Below, piece after piece: positions 43,801 through 53,752 of a DNA stretch of 64,000 nt. This DNA comes from Aphrocallistes beatrix (lineage: Eukaryota > Porifera > Hexactinellida > Sceptrulophora > Aphrocallistidae), in the NCBI GenBank assembly GCA_963281255.1, contig OY725504.1:3224001-3288000 (forward strand). The letters run 5' to 3'. Below the pieces are notes generated by a model that was given only the letters and a program-made list of their open reading frames with translations, was not told where the DNA came from and did not search any database. How positions within the stretch are numbered: the stretch's first letter is position 1; the number at the start of each line of letters is the position of its first letter. Both the position numbers and the translations under genes were made by a program.

Positions 43801-46075
43801 AATTAAGCGGAGTCGACTTATATTTCCAAAATTTAATCAAAGATTAGGATTATAGAACTCACGAGTGACGCTGAAGTTATCTGAGATAGCGACAGCTGGA
43901 GAGTAAACGACTGGCACTTGGATATCCTTGGTTAGGTCAGGGTTGTCTGTCCATTTTTCATTGTAACCGAATGGACGTCTCTCCCATGGAAAAAAGGGAA
44001 GTGTTTGAGTGAAATTCAACTGTACAAAGTCCATCACATCCAAAATTCGGACTCCTTGGAAAATCGCCTCACCATTCATGGCACGTTTCCGAATCATAAG
44101 ATCAAACTTTGCATTCTCAATCACGCCAGTTCCACCTAGCGTCACATCTGTGTCTAGAACCTTATGGATATTCCCGCCTACGTCACGACTTCGCGTAACA
44201 CGCTTAAACTTGTAATGGACATAGCAGTCCACGTTGAGGCGCGAATGCGGCCCCTCTGTGAGGACAGAGAAGTTCCCTGAGCCGAGAGGCCACTCGTACA
44301 ACGTGTGGATAGTCGCGTCGAAGGGGTGGTTGACAGGAATGGACCCATTTGTAATTGTAAGACTCTCGATAGAAGCTTTCGCAGCAGGATCTGTGTAAGA
44401 AATAGGGTATACATACAGAAACCAAGGATGTAGTATTTAATAGGGCTGAAATGAATATTAGAATATTCGTTCGTTTAGATGATGTAAACATTTTTGGATG
44501 TAAACATTTTTCTGCCTCTGTCATTTAACCGAACGAATGGTAGTGTCCCACCAAAGTCAATTTTTAGACTCAAAACAAGAGGAAGATACGTTTCTTAGTT
44601 ACATACACGTACAATAAGAATATACAGAACAAAATATTTATTTGTATGTGCGCTTCTATAATTAGGACTGAAAAATATTCGTTTAATTCATTTCGAACGA
44701 ATATTCGAAAATTCGGTATATCCGCTTCATCCCTAGTATTTACTAATATAACTTACGGAACACTCGGTACTCATTGCTCAGAAGGGTTAGATTCATTCCT
44801 TGGTACTCGGCAGTGAATAAATACTGCCGATTAGACATGGTAGCGACTGTGTGTAGCATTCGTTGGAAGTAGACTTCTCCGTCGGAAGAACTGTTCATCA
44901 TGAATCCCATCGGGTAGCTAGTACTGTTCTGGCACCACCACTGATCACGAGAAGAGCCGTTCTAGAGAATTAACCAACATTACATACTGTAATGAGGAAT
45001 ATTGTAAACCAGTCTATGATTTCAAGATTTCACGTAGCATCAAACTTATAGTCGTTGAGTGTGTTTATCATTTGATTCGTTTATGTATTTGTTTGTTTGT
45101 TTGTTTGTTTGTTTGTTTGTTTGTTTGTTTGTTTGTTTGTTTGTTTGTTTGTTTGTTTAATTAATCGTTTCCTTGTAGAGTTGAGAGGATTTAAGATGAC
45201 GTAATTATGATGTAACATAACAGTAATTAAAATTCTTGAAACAAACATAAATAATTTAGAAAACACTTGAATATATCAACTCACATAATATCGATAACTA
45301 GGTTCAGAGTATATTCTCGATCCTTCACACAACATTCCCGTGTAGTTATCTGCGCTCCCGTTAGCAGCAACAGTCGTTAGAGTCACTGTGATGTTGTCTT
45401 GAACACGGGTTCCATTGGCATGCACTAGGTGGATGACCATTGGACGTCTGGCCTGGTCGTAGGCTGCAGTGCTGTAGATCAGGAGGTCAGGATCTGATGG
45501 AATGGCGAGGGGCGGCTTGTAGGCATCGTCAAGTTCCAAATTAAACGAGTTGAGCACTGTAATATAATTAATTGATTAAGTCAAACACCTCGGTAAGACT
45601 ATGTAATGCAGTCAACACAGTTAGTAAGGACTCGTGTCATAAAAATATTTGTTTATTATAAACTAATACTATAATTTGCATTGTCGATTTTGAAAAAAAT
45701 CAGGGGGCAATTTGACATTCTTGAAAATTTAGGGGGGCAGGAGTAAAATTAACTGTTGTGTCTGTTAACTTATTCACACGTTCAGGGGGGGGCGAATTGC
45801 CCCCATTGATAATTATAATTAAGTATTTTATTTTTAAAAATTTCTCCGGGGGAAAACGTTTTTAAATTCGCATTAGGATCTCGTTTGCATTTTTTACTTC
45901 TTAAAAATACGACAGATTATTAAATGGTTATTTTGAGTTAAAAATATAGTTTGTTTTCATCGATTATTTTGCATTAATATAATTAAAGTAAATGTAATAT
46001 TTAACTTAGAAATAATGAAATACCTGAAGGAGATATCACAAACACGAGGAGTAATACACCCGTGAGTCGATTCAT
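34863..46075 (-). CDS. Receptor guanylyl cyclase with extended ectodomain (27 exons)
   Basis: Twenty-seven exons join in frame to 1,772 aa: 46024-46075, 45285-45556, 44757-44961, 43863-44390, 43443-43576, 43177-43372, 41192-41305, 41016-41122, 39747-40622, 39535-39601, 39262-39470, 38996-39215, 38387-38641, 37832-38126, 37459-37660, 37285-37356, 37118-37226, 36919-37056, 36698-36761, 36536-36628, 36333-36465, 36177-36260, 35981-36100, 35803-35896, 35508-35735, 35166-35417 and 34863-35062. Order: signal peptide; about 440 residues of unrecognised, N-glycosylated beta-rich ectodomain; a periplasmic-binding-protein-type ligand domain (about 465-920); Cys-rich EGF-like repeats (about 930-1090); one TM helix (about 1103-1130); a kinase homology domain with [14 protein letters not shown] and DFG; a dimerisation helix; and the cyclase. 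[17 protein letters not shown] and [10 protein letters not shown] keep the metal-binding Asp residues and the Glu/Cys pair for GTP. It should convert GTP to cGMP on ligand binding. Confidence 0.9.
36113..36151. repeat. (TCAA)n microsatellite in a cyclase intron
   Basis: A run of TCAA/CAAT repeats with a few interruptions sits in the intron between the exons ending at 36177 and starting at 36100. Confidence 0.7.
39637..39720. mobile_element. Truncated Tigger-like MITE in cyclase intron 9
   Basis: This matches the reverse complement of the left and central part of the element at 43632-43818 (shared TTTTGTATTAGCTTCTATG, AGCTATTCCGGTCCTGCC), ending CGGAGTCGACTG before TA. The other terminus is missing. 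A shorter trace (AGTGGTCCG...CCGGACCACT) is at 36855-36895. Confidence 0.65.
41363..42985. mobile_element. Foldback element with palindromic satellite core
   Basis: This 1.6-kb element fills most of cyclase intron 6. The outer ends are GC-rich inverted repeats: TACAAGCGCGCTTCGCTTGC at 41363, with its counterpart ending at 42985, both continuing into a GTCGC...GCGGGCGCCTGGA block. Inside each arm are repeats of about 130 bp in inverted orientation, four on the left (about 41465-42020) and three on the right (about 42460-42890), carrying blocks such as TTTGTTTACTTTATGTA and GATATTCGAAATCTACA. The centre (42044-42436) is a 23-bp tandem array. No coding potential is seen. The layout is that of a foldback-type non-autonomous DNA transposon; the superfamily is undetermined and no clear target duplication was identified. 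Confidence 0.8.
42044..42436. repeat. 23-bp palindromic satellite, 17 copies
   Basis: Seventeen tandem 23-bp units each contain the perfect 18-bp palindrome AACGTGACATGTCACGTT or a one-base variant of it, separated by a short TTGAG/TTGTG spacer. Three unit types differ at the spacer (GAGAAC, GTGAAC, GAGATC). One unit has CACATT in place of CACGTT. The array lies at the centre of the foldback element. Confidence 0.95.
43632..43818. mobile_element. Tigger-like MITE in cyclase intron 4
   Basis: This 187-bp element is preceded by TA. It begins CAGTCGACTCCGCTTTATAG and ends AATTAAGCGGAGTCGACT, followed by TA. Internal subterminal copies of CGCTTAATCGGG are present. It is the longest member of this family in the window and helps define the copies at 10447 and 39637. 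Confidence 0.75.
45086..45159. repeat. (TTTG)n microsatellite
   Basis: About 18 uninterrupted copies of TTTG lie in cyclase intron 2. On the minus strand it reads as a run of CAAA. Confidence 0.95.
45700..45810. mobile_element. GGGGGCAATT-ended MITE in cyclase intron 1
   Basis: GGGGGCAATTTGACA near 45704 is matched by GCGAATTGCCCCC near 45792, with G-rich subterminal blocks between. It resembles the G-rich interior of the element at 26562-26748. Confidence 0.45.
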
Positions 46076-46432
46076 TGCGAAAATATTATTTATTGCAATG
46101 CTTAGACTTCAATAAACATGCAAAAAAACGGACAAAAAAATCGATTTGAACAGAAATGCATATTCAGTTAACATTTCTGTTATAATCGAACTTTTCAAAT
46201 GAAATCCAAAATGCGAAATTTCATTGGCTCTAATTATTAACATATTTTTTCGCGGGATTCTAAATGCGTAAGGCAAACTGCGAATAATCGATTTCCCCCG
46301 CCAAGTTTATATAATTACCTTTTAGAAACAGATATAGATTGATAAAGAAAATCTGAATGTACAAAAAGAATATCCTTCAAACTAAAAAAAATGTCAAAAT
46401 AAAACACAACTAAATTCCGATAGAAATATTTT

Positions 46433-47872
46433 CTATGAGGAACAAGGCTTTAGAGTCTTAGCACAGAAGAACTGAATTCTGTCACAGAACGTATTCTTAA
46501 TAGACACGACTCTACCTCGCTTATCGATTGCGATTCCTTTGGTCTGGAAACTTTGAGAATGTGGATCGCTTTTATCACCGTCAAACTGGAGCACTTGGCC
46601 TCCAAACACATCGAACTTTCGAATAACACCTGACTTGTAATCTGAGATATACGCATTCCCTTCTGCATCGATGTCAAAAAATTCGACCCGTTTTCCGCCA
46701 GAGAAAAATAGACGCCCGACGAAGAGAGTATCAGGGCGAGATTGGAACGTAATATTCTCGCCTAATAACACGCCTTTTTTCGTGAAAAAGCGCAGAGCAA
46801 AGTCTCCATTATCAAGCACGATCACTCTATCATTTCGCACCTTAACATCCGCTGGCCCTTGAAGCAACCTATCTCCAAAAGCTTTCTTGAATTGCAAAAT
46901 TTCACTAAAGGTTTGTATTTTCATGCCTCCCTTATCACAAGCAAACACCTCCCCATCTTCACTATCAACAGCTAGATTGCTCAGACTATGGAAGATGCCC
47001 CTCGCACTGTGATACAATGTCTTCTCTGGATTCTGGAGAGAAATAGCAAATATAACGCCATTCTTTGCAGAACTAATGTACATCCGACCTCGAGCAATGC
47101 TAATCCCATAGAAACGAATGCTACTCGACAGTTTAGGAAGTTGGGGAACAATTTCATTTGAAAGCACACCCTCACTCGTGAATACCAAAACCTTCGGAGT
47201 GACCCCAGAGTCAATTGCATAGATTTCGGATGTGTTGGGATCAATTGTAATGGCTGAAGGTAGGAACCTGTCAGTCTGAAGGCTGGACGAAAGGTTAGGA
47301 GGTAGTGAGGCAAAGGAATCGATTACATTGAAAGATTGCGAATCAAGACAGAATGAAGATTTTCTTCGATCTTGTCTCAAGGAAATTTGAGAATCACCTT
47401 GAGTCATGCCCTGGACTGATATCTTGATCAGGTGAGATGGTTTGTCAAATTTACTGAAACTATCATACTCTCCTTTCACCTTAACATTCCCTGACGTATC
47501 AACGAATTCGTTTACTTTATATTTGTATTCAAACACTATCTCAATGGGACCTTCGAGCTCAGCTATCCTCGCTTTCGTGCTAGCTTTCTGTTGCTGGTGT
47601 AGCTCCTTCTGACCCTCCAAAGATGCTCTATCCAACGAGAAGTTCAATTTGAATTTCTGTTCAGCCTCAGCTAATATATTGTCAAGTTTCTCTAGATGGT
47701 CATAGCATTGTTGCAGTTTCTCGCTGTAAAACTTGTTCAATTCATCTAACGCTGCTAGAAGTTCTTCTTTTCGTGTTGTTAACCCTGCGATTATTTTGTC
47801 AAAATACTCGCTTACTTCCAACTTAACATTTTGTACCGAACTTGAAAAATCGTTTCCCTTTTCCGCCATAGT
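46433..47872 (-). CDS. NHL-like beta-propeller coiled-coil protein
   Basis: This intronless gene encodes about 479 aa starting at MAEKGNDF; an in-frame Met 14 codons upstream (47914) would lengthen it. Residues about 10-110 form a coiled coil (YSEKLQQCYDHLEKLDNIL and on), followed by a linker and then NHL/YWTD-like propeller repeats such as DPNTSEIYAIDSGVTPKVLV and DSEDGEVFACDKGGMKIQTF. The propeller is more diverged than in the 24959 and 32744 genes. RING and B-box are absent. It lies between the cyclase 5' end and USP7 and belongs by architecture to the five-member family in this window. Function not recognised. Confidence 0.8.
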   Translation of the reverse strand, partial: TMAEKGNDFSSSVQNVKLEVSEYFDKIIAGLTTRKEELLAALDELNKFYSEKLQQCYDHLEKLDNILAEAEQKFKLNFSLDRASLEGQKELHQQQKASTKARIAELEGPIEIVFEYKYKVNEFVDTSGNVKVKGEYDSFSKFDKPSHLIKISVQGMTQGDSQISLRQDRRKSSFCLDSQSFNVIDSFASLPPNLSSSLQTDRFLPSAITIDPNTSEIYAIDSGVTPKVLVFTSEGVLSNEIVPQLPKLSSSIRFYGISIARGRMYISSAKNGVIFAISLQNPEKTLYHSARGIFHSLSNLAVDSEDGEVFACDKGGMKIQTFSEILQFKKAFGDRLLQGPADVKVRNDRVIVLDNGDFALRFFTKKGVLLGENITFQSRPDTLFVGRLFFSGGKRVEFFDIDAEGNAYISDYKSGVIRKFDVFGGQVLQFDGDKSDPHSQSFQTKGIAIDKRGRVVSIKNTFCDRIQFFCAKTLKPCSS

Positions 47873-48360
47873 GCTTAATTTTAAAATATAAAATTGTTTA
47901 AATAGATGACTCAAAATAGTATATATAGTTAATTAATTCAAATTAGGTAATACCCTAATTCAAAAAAATGAACTTATATCCTTTTAATAATGAAAAGTAT
48001 AAATTTCTAAGTAGTAATGTTGGTGCAATCAGAATCGTATACTTGACAAATTTAGTAATCTGCAATAAAACAGGTTAATTGATTAAGAATGAAATAACGT
48101 ATTTCAGCGTTAAACATACCCAAATATACACATTACACACCCAATCGATCAAAATATTTGTATGATAAAGAGAATGCACAGTGATCAAAATAATGAAAAC
48201 GGTAATCCTATTCTCTGCCTAGTGACTACATCTACTATAAATTGAGCATTCAATTAGTTCCACCAATCCAAAATGCCACTTACAAATACTTAATAATGGA
48301 CAACAGCAATGTCATTAAGTGCAAATGTTAATTTAATAATCCTGAATTTATCATAGGGCT

Positions 48361-51300
48361 TTAGTTGTAGATCTTAATTCCTCTCTCTGTGTAAAAAGAC
48401 CTGTGTTTTTGTCTGTCTATATGATCCAAACCAAAGTAAATTGAACTCCATCGTTGTGAGGAACAGTGTGACAGGGTAGTTGTTAATAATTTAAACGGTT
48501 TTATTTTAAAATCTTCAACATGTAAGATGACGGAATCATCTTCGTAATAGGTGATGATGGAATCATGGATTAGAGCAAGTTTGAATCGTTTAAATAAAAC
48601 ATCAGCAATCGTTAGCTTCTGCTGTATTTTCTTCTTGATATCTCCTACAGAATCTTCTTCAGTTAGTTGTATCAAGAATGGAATGCCGAAATAGTTTGAT
48701 AGAGTTTTATTAAAGTGCATTACTTGGACTAAAATAGACCTATCATCAAGCACTTCGACATAATCGGACGGAATTCTTTCGAGATAGAGTGACGGTGGTC
48801 GAAGATTTGATAATTGAGCATCTGTTGAGGTGAAAACTTTCGAAATTTTCGAGGATACCACATGGAAAGCACGAAGATTCTCGGCATCAATTTCAAACTG
48901 TTTTTTACACCTATCAAGTATAGATCCAATCGTTTCAATCTTGTCCACGTATAACTGACAATTTCGCTCTACAGTTGACTGAGGCGAAAGTAAATGACAT
49001 TTGATTTGAAGCTTATTCGCTAATTCCGCAACTGTGATGTCAAGAATTTTGTATAGGATAGTGTATTCCTCATTTCGTAGGTAACGCGAGGAAACCATGT
49101 GTACTAGATAGCTATTACAATCGTGTTTAAACGCATCAGAAATTATATCTGTGTAGTAAGATGACCTAAAAAACTGTATTTTCTCATGATCCACATGGAG
49201 AACCTCGCCTATGATCTCACTCATTTCATGGTAACGTAGATCTTTACGTAGCTGCATTATAAACCCGCATTCATCTGTAGTACCGAACTGCTTGAATAGG
49301 ACGTTTAAACGCATACTCATGTCTTCGAGGAAAACTTCAGCCGATAAACAAGGCTGGCGAAAAGGCAGTGTCTTGATTAGAGAATTGTCGAAGGTTGCTG
49401 GTTGATAGCAAATGATATCTCCGTCGGTTAGTTCATGTATGGAACATATGTTACTTTCCATATCGAGTGAGACTATTTGGCCAAAAGTTACCTCTTCGAA
49501 TAGGCGTAACTCACAGGATTCAGATAGTCCCACCATCTTACAAAGGAAGGGACATATTTCAGAGAAGTTAGATTGGATTTGGAAGATATGCGAACCGACG
49601 TAATTGATTCTCTGTGCAAATACATCGAAATATTTCAAAAATAACAACACATCATCTTTCGTATCGAAATCAGATAGAGAGCAGGTCTTGTCTTCGAGTA
49701 TTTCGAGATAAATTCTCCAAGTGGTGGACCTCTCTGAATGCTCCCAGACAGATGAACCTTCGCTTAAAAAATGCGAGAACATAGTCGGACGGAACGACTC
49801 ATTGTACCGATATCGAACCGGCCAAATCCTGCATTCCTGTGTCGTACACTCGAATCGCTCTGCGAGGTCTTGATGGAACACTTCAATCGATGTATCTTTC
49901 TTAACTGTAAGCGTCAACTGTGGTTCAATAAAATCGGCTATCAAGTCGAATCCATGGTGTTGTTCGAACTGCTTATCAGTGTAAACGTCGACGCGTAGGT
50001 AGAGATGGGCTTCCTGTCTCTCCTTCCTTTTCAGGGCATCCGCTTGCTTTTCCTGCTCAATACGCTCATGGAGATACTGTGGAATGTCTGCTTCATTCAC
50101 CTCTTTCAGAATCTCGCTCAACATATTTTCACACACATACACGAGCATATACGCATTCGTGCAAAAACGGTTATTATGATGCTCACGGAAACCACCGAAA
50201 TTATTCTCAATGGCTTCCTCCTTCGAGCAACGAAACACGATTTCATCATCAAATTTGTACCAATTTTCATCACATTTGGGGTTGAGATATGCCACATAAT
50301 GTCCGCCGTTATTGTCACCTGTATGCACAAGAACGGTGTGGAGTCGGTATATAAGGGGATTGGTGGAGGGGACTTTCAAGAATTTGGTCAGGTCCAGTTG
50401 ATCTGGAAACTCGCATCGGTCGTTGATCTTGTCGTTTAGGTTAGTATGCGGATCGAACTGGAATCTCATCAGGTGTAAGTGTAGTACTGGAGGGAAGGTG
50501 AGAAAATGGACACCTTTTTCTGCCTGTTGAAAACCATGATCTCCAGCGTCGTATTTATTGTCACCTTCCAGTATTTCCGGTGCAATGTAGTCTTTAAAAG
50601 AATCGCAAATGTGTGAAATTCCTTTCACATTCAGTTGAATATCGAAAAAAGTCTCCTCACGTGAAGACATATAATCAATCTGTGTACACTTTATATACGA
50701 CTCCATTTTACCCTCTAAAATTCGCGGAATTGTACCATCCACACACGTCTTCTTCATGGCAGCTTCGAGATTGTCCAATAACACACGGCACATCTCCTGT
50801 ACATCATGTTGCATGAAAGTGTCGAGAGTTTTCCATCCGAATGCACGAGTCAGTTTTTTGGTGCTGACAACTTTGTCTGAATGCTGAAGCTCATAGAATA
50901 AACGTTGCATTCCTAGAGCGACGCTTAGATTCGTGTCGTGGTCTTGTGTCGGCATCTGGTAGACGGCATTCCTGAGGATGTTTGTGTAGAAGAGACTCTG
51001 AAGGAGAGAGTTCATGTAGCAGGTCGCACCTTGGTTCCGCAGGCCGACGTACCCACTGTGCACCTTGCTGTCCCAACCCATTGAGTGTGGTGCATCTGCG
51101 GTTATCAACGCCTCGAGTAGGATACGCCCATCTCTCACCCAACCACTCTTCTCATCCAAGAAGTCCGTACTAAGTTCCTTCATACAGGCATAGCCCCAGT
51201 CATTTGTACGCGTGGTGAACTCGTAGCACAAGTCACGAGTTACGCTCTCTTCCCCTTCGTTGTGGTTGATTAGGGAAATGGTTGCACGTGCTTGACAGCT

Positions 51301-51909
51301 CCACTGGAGGTAGTCATTCTTCATGGGTGGATCGCACTGTACGAACAGGCCTAAATTCCGATCGAGCATTTTACGCACTACGAGGATACACCAGGGCAGT
51401 TCACGGAGATTGAGCGGCTTGCTGGTTATGCGGATATCACGCGTGTGGCGAATGATGGGGGAAGAGTTGACCATGTCTATCGGAAGATAAAATCGAATAA
51501 TACCCTGGCCCCCGTAGTTGTCATTATTTGATACAATCGTCTCTTTGGGGAGGGGCAATGGGCTAGTGAGTCCGCTCTCAGATGAAGAATCTGAATCGGG
51601 ATCCTTCGAGTTCCCTGTGAGAGGGGAAGGAGATTGAGAATCGATTCTCAGTCGCTTTGCGCGCAGCCCCCCGTCCGTTCCATCTGAGAGTCGCCGTTTA
51701 GTGACATCATCATCACTGTCCACCACGGCATCCTCCTCCAAGGGAGAGCCTACGAGGGAGTTGAGCTCTGCTACTGGACTATTCGAGTTCACTCGCATAG
51801 ACTCATCTTGATCAATAACCCCATTCTCTTTCCTCTCATTCGGATCTTCTATAGGGTCTGTGCTATCTTTGTCGCTGTCGAGATGTCCATTGGTAGATTC
51901 GTCCGCCAT
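48361..51909 (-). CDS. USP7: Ubiquitin-specific protease USP7 (HAUSP)
   Basis: This intronless gene encodes 1,182 aa from MADESTNG; an in-frame Met 43 codons upstream is less likely. Order: an acidic, disordered N-terminus; a TRAF/MATH substrate-binding domain (about 135-270); the USP catalytic domain with the Cys box GLRNQGATCYMNSLLQSL and the His box GDNNGGHYVAYLNP followed by WYKFDDE; and a long C-terminal region of ubiquitin-like (HUBL) folds. The last residues (YFGLDHIDRQ...TERGIKIYN) match the activating tail of USP7. USP7 removes ubiquitin from nuclear substrates including p53/MDM2-pathway and chromatin proteins in vertebrates. The human gene has about 30 introns; here none is needed. 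Confidence 0.96.
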   Translation of the reverse strand: MADESTNGHLDSDKDSTDPIEDPNERKENGVIDQDESMRVNSNSPVAELNSLVGSPLEEDAVVDSDDDVTKRRLSDGTDGGLRAKRLRIDSQSPSPLTGNSKDPDSDSSSESGLTSPLPLPKETIVSNNDNYGGQGIIRFYLPIDMVNSSPIIRHTRDIRITSKPLNLRELPWCILVVRKMLDRNLGLFVQCDPPMKNDYLQWSCQARATISLINHNEGEESVTRDLCYEFTTRTNDWGYACMKELSTDFLDEKSGWVRDGRILLEALITADAPHSMGWDSKVHSGYVGLRNQGATCYMNSLLQSLFYTNILRNAVYQMPTQDHDTNLSVALGMQRLFYELQHSDKVVSTKKLTRAFGWKTLDTFMQHDVQEMCRVLLDNLEAAMKKTCVDGTIPRILEGKMESYIKCTQIDYMSSREETFFDIQLNVKGISHICDSFKDYIAPEILEGDNKYDAGDHGFQQAEKGVHFLTFPPVLHLHLMRFQFDPHTNLNDKINDRCEFPDQLDLTKFLKVPSTNPLIYRLHTVLVHTGDNNGGHYVAYLNPKCDENWYKFDDEIVFRCSKEEAIENNFGGFREHHNNRFCTNAYMLVYVCENMLSEILKEVNEADIPQYLHERIEQEKQADALKRKERQEAHLYLRVDVYTDKQFEQHHGFDLIADFIEPQLTLTVKKDTSIEVFHQDLAERFECTTQECRIWPVRYRYNESFRPTMFSHFLSEGSSVWEHSERSTTWRIYLEILEDKTCSLSDFDTKDDVLLFLKYFDVFAQRINYVGSHIFQIQSNFSEICPFLCKMVGLSESCELRLFEEVTFGQIVSLDMESNICSIHELTDGDIICYQPATFDNSLIKTLPFRQPCLSAEVFLEDMSMRLNVLFKQFGTTDECGFIMQLRKDLRYHEMSEIIGEVLHVDHEKIQFFRSSYYTDIISDAFKHDCNSYLVHMVSSRYLRNEEYTILYKILDITVAELANKLQIKCHLLSPQSTVERNCQLYVDKIETIGSILDRCKKQFEIDAENLRAFHVVSSKISKVFTSTDAQLSNLRPPSLYLERIPSDYVEVLDDRSILVQVMHFNKTLSNYFGIPFLIQLTEEDSVGDIKKKIQQKLTIADVLFKRFKLALIHDSIITYYEDDSVILHVEDFKIKPFKLLTTTLSHCSSQRWSSIYFGLDHIDRQKHRSFYTERGIKIYN

Positions 51910-52323
51910 CGCGTGATGGCTAGGTTCGATTGATCTTGATTTAGAAGGTATACAGCCTATTTTTAATCTGGAAATACTCAATAAGCAAGGCCGTTCAAAA
52001 TAATAAGAAATGCAACTAATGACTTCATCATTCACCACATTATATTAGAAATAAATTGGACATTCGCCAAAAGTAGATTTAAACTAAGGATTCTACAAGC
52101 CTTAGCCGACAAATAACTAAAACAAATTGAGAATACATGCACTCATACTGCCACACTATTCATTATGGTCTGCTATGTCCTTGACTCCTGCACTGGACTG
52201 GACTGGTACTTCCTTCTCTTGCGATTTCAATCGACATTTTCGGCTATTTCTCAGCTAATTCGATTCATTCGCATTCCTACAGAAATAAAAGGTTTTGCAT
52301 CAACACAGCATAAAAGGAGAGAA

Positions 52324-52434
52324 ATGGATTGTGTTGAAAGAACGGATCCAGAAGTGAAGGAGAGATACAGTGTCACTAACAAGTTGAGACAACCCCTCAG
52401 AAATATCGATACCACAACTTTCCGATTATTATAA
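52324..52434 (+). CDS. Possible short ORF divergent from USP7
   Basis: A 36-codon frame (MDCVERTDPEVKERYSVTNK and on) reads away from USP7 about 0.4 kb upstream of it. Its composition looks protein-like. A second frame, shifted at about 52430, continues 50 codons with a hydrophobic stretch (FFCISIIAF) to a TGA near 52595. Together they could be a small split or frameshifted gene, but no family is recognised. The rest of 52600-53752 shows nothing supportable. Confidence 0.2.
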   Translation: MDCVERTDPEVKERYSVTNKLRQPLRNIDTTTFRLL

Positions 52435-53752
52435 TTATGACCATCGACGCACTACATTCTTTTGTATATCGATAATAGCATTCCCTAACAAACATATGGC
52501 GATTATTGGAATTTTATTCAAGATAAAATACCCAAAGTTGTACGAAAATAGAGGCGATATGTCTGATTTGGAGTTGACATGGTTATTTGAAAACTGAGTC
52601 GACGACGTCAGCAGTAACTCGCGCACAGTACGATAAATGAAAGAGTGGAAAGGGAGATTTATTGCGATAGATTATCTATCATGATTTGTACGACCGAAGA
52701 AGTCAATCTCTCAACCTGTAAATATTTCTTGATGTGTCGCTGTATATCCTGAGCTGATAGATTAGTACATTACTACTAATAATAATTTGGGAATTATTAC
52801 ATTTCGATAAAGAGGAGATAGCAATTAGCAATGCTATGTCAAGTCGAAAATATATCAGAAAAGAAGAATCTCTATCCTGAGTGCCAGTAAAAATCAATAT
52901 TCATTCTCTATCTTACTATGGATGGATACGATTTGCATTCAAACGAGAAGAATCAGCATTGTATTATAAGATTTGAAGATAACTGGGAGATAATAAAGAA
53001 TTTGCCTCGAGTTAGAATCATAGAACCTCTCAACACCATCTGGATCCGTTCTCTCCTTTTAACATTATTGCATTTGCAGTTTTCTGTCCTATTATTTTCA
53101 TATCTTCATTTTTCACTCATTTTGCTTATTAATTTAACACACTTTCAATACATATCAGAGGTAGTTTAAGGTATCTAGGTAGACATTATTATTAATGATC
53201 TTTGTGATCTAATAGCCAGCCTCTTCCTAAGAAATTAGAACTAATGTTGACATTGGAAAATCCTTAAAACATCACCAGATTAGATTGCACTTTAATCATT
53301 ACTAGAAATGGCTGTCTATTGATCTAGTTATATGAGATTTTTAACTGGAAATAATGTGTGTATACACTGGATATGGCGGTTAATTTGTGTTTTACACTTG
53401 TGTAAACCAGTTGAATAAAGTGTAATAAAAATGTGATAGTTGGCATGTCTTTTTTTCATTTTTAAATGATTATTTTTTTGCAAAATGCAAAAAAATATCA
53501 AGTCGTTTGATCTCATCTGAAGTAGCATATCGTAAGTTAATCACATCTCTCTTCTGCTCCCCAGGTGAATAAAAGTTGCCCCTCTAAATCAGAACGTTAA
53601 GAGAGGCGATTCATTTAGTATAAACAATACACACTAGTAATCTAAGAAACATAGCCAACTAACTTTAGAACATGACAACACAAACATTAAAAAACTACAC
53701 TCTCTAAATACATGCGAGCTTGGATTATCGGATTTAGGTAGATAAAGCGTGG

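Noticed and set aside
45086-45159. Possible CRISPR-like or coding repeat in the TTTG run
   Set aside because: It is an uninterrupted tetranucleotide microsatellite in an intron.
48729-48938. Open frames overlapping USP7 in other frames, and similar overlaps of the synthetases, laminin and the NSUN5 gene
   Set aside because: They are shadows of strongly coding sequence and their protein composition is unconvincing.
53340-53530. Short minus-strand frame near 53328-53528
   Set aside because: Low complexity, Lys/Asn/Ile-rich composition from AT-rich DNA, no conserved feature.
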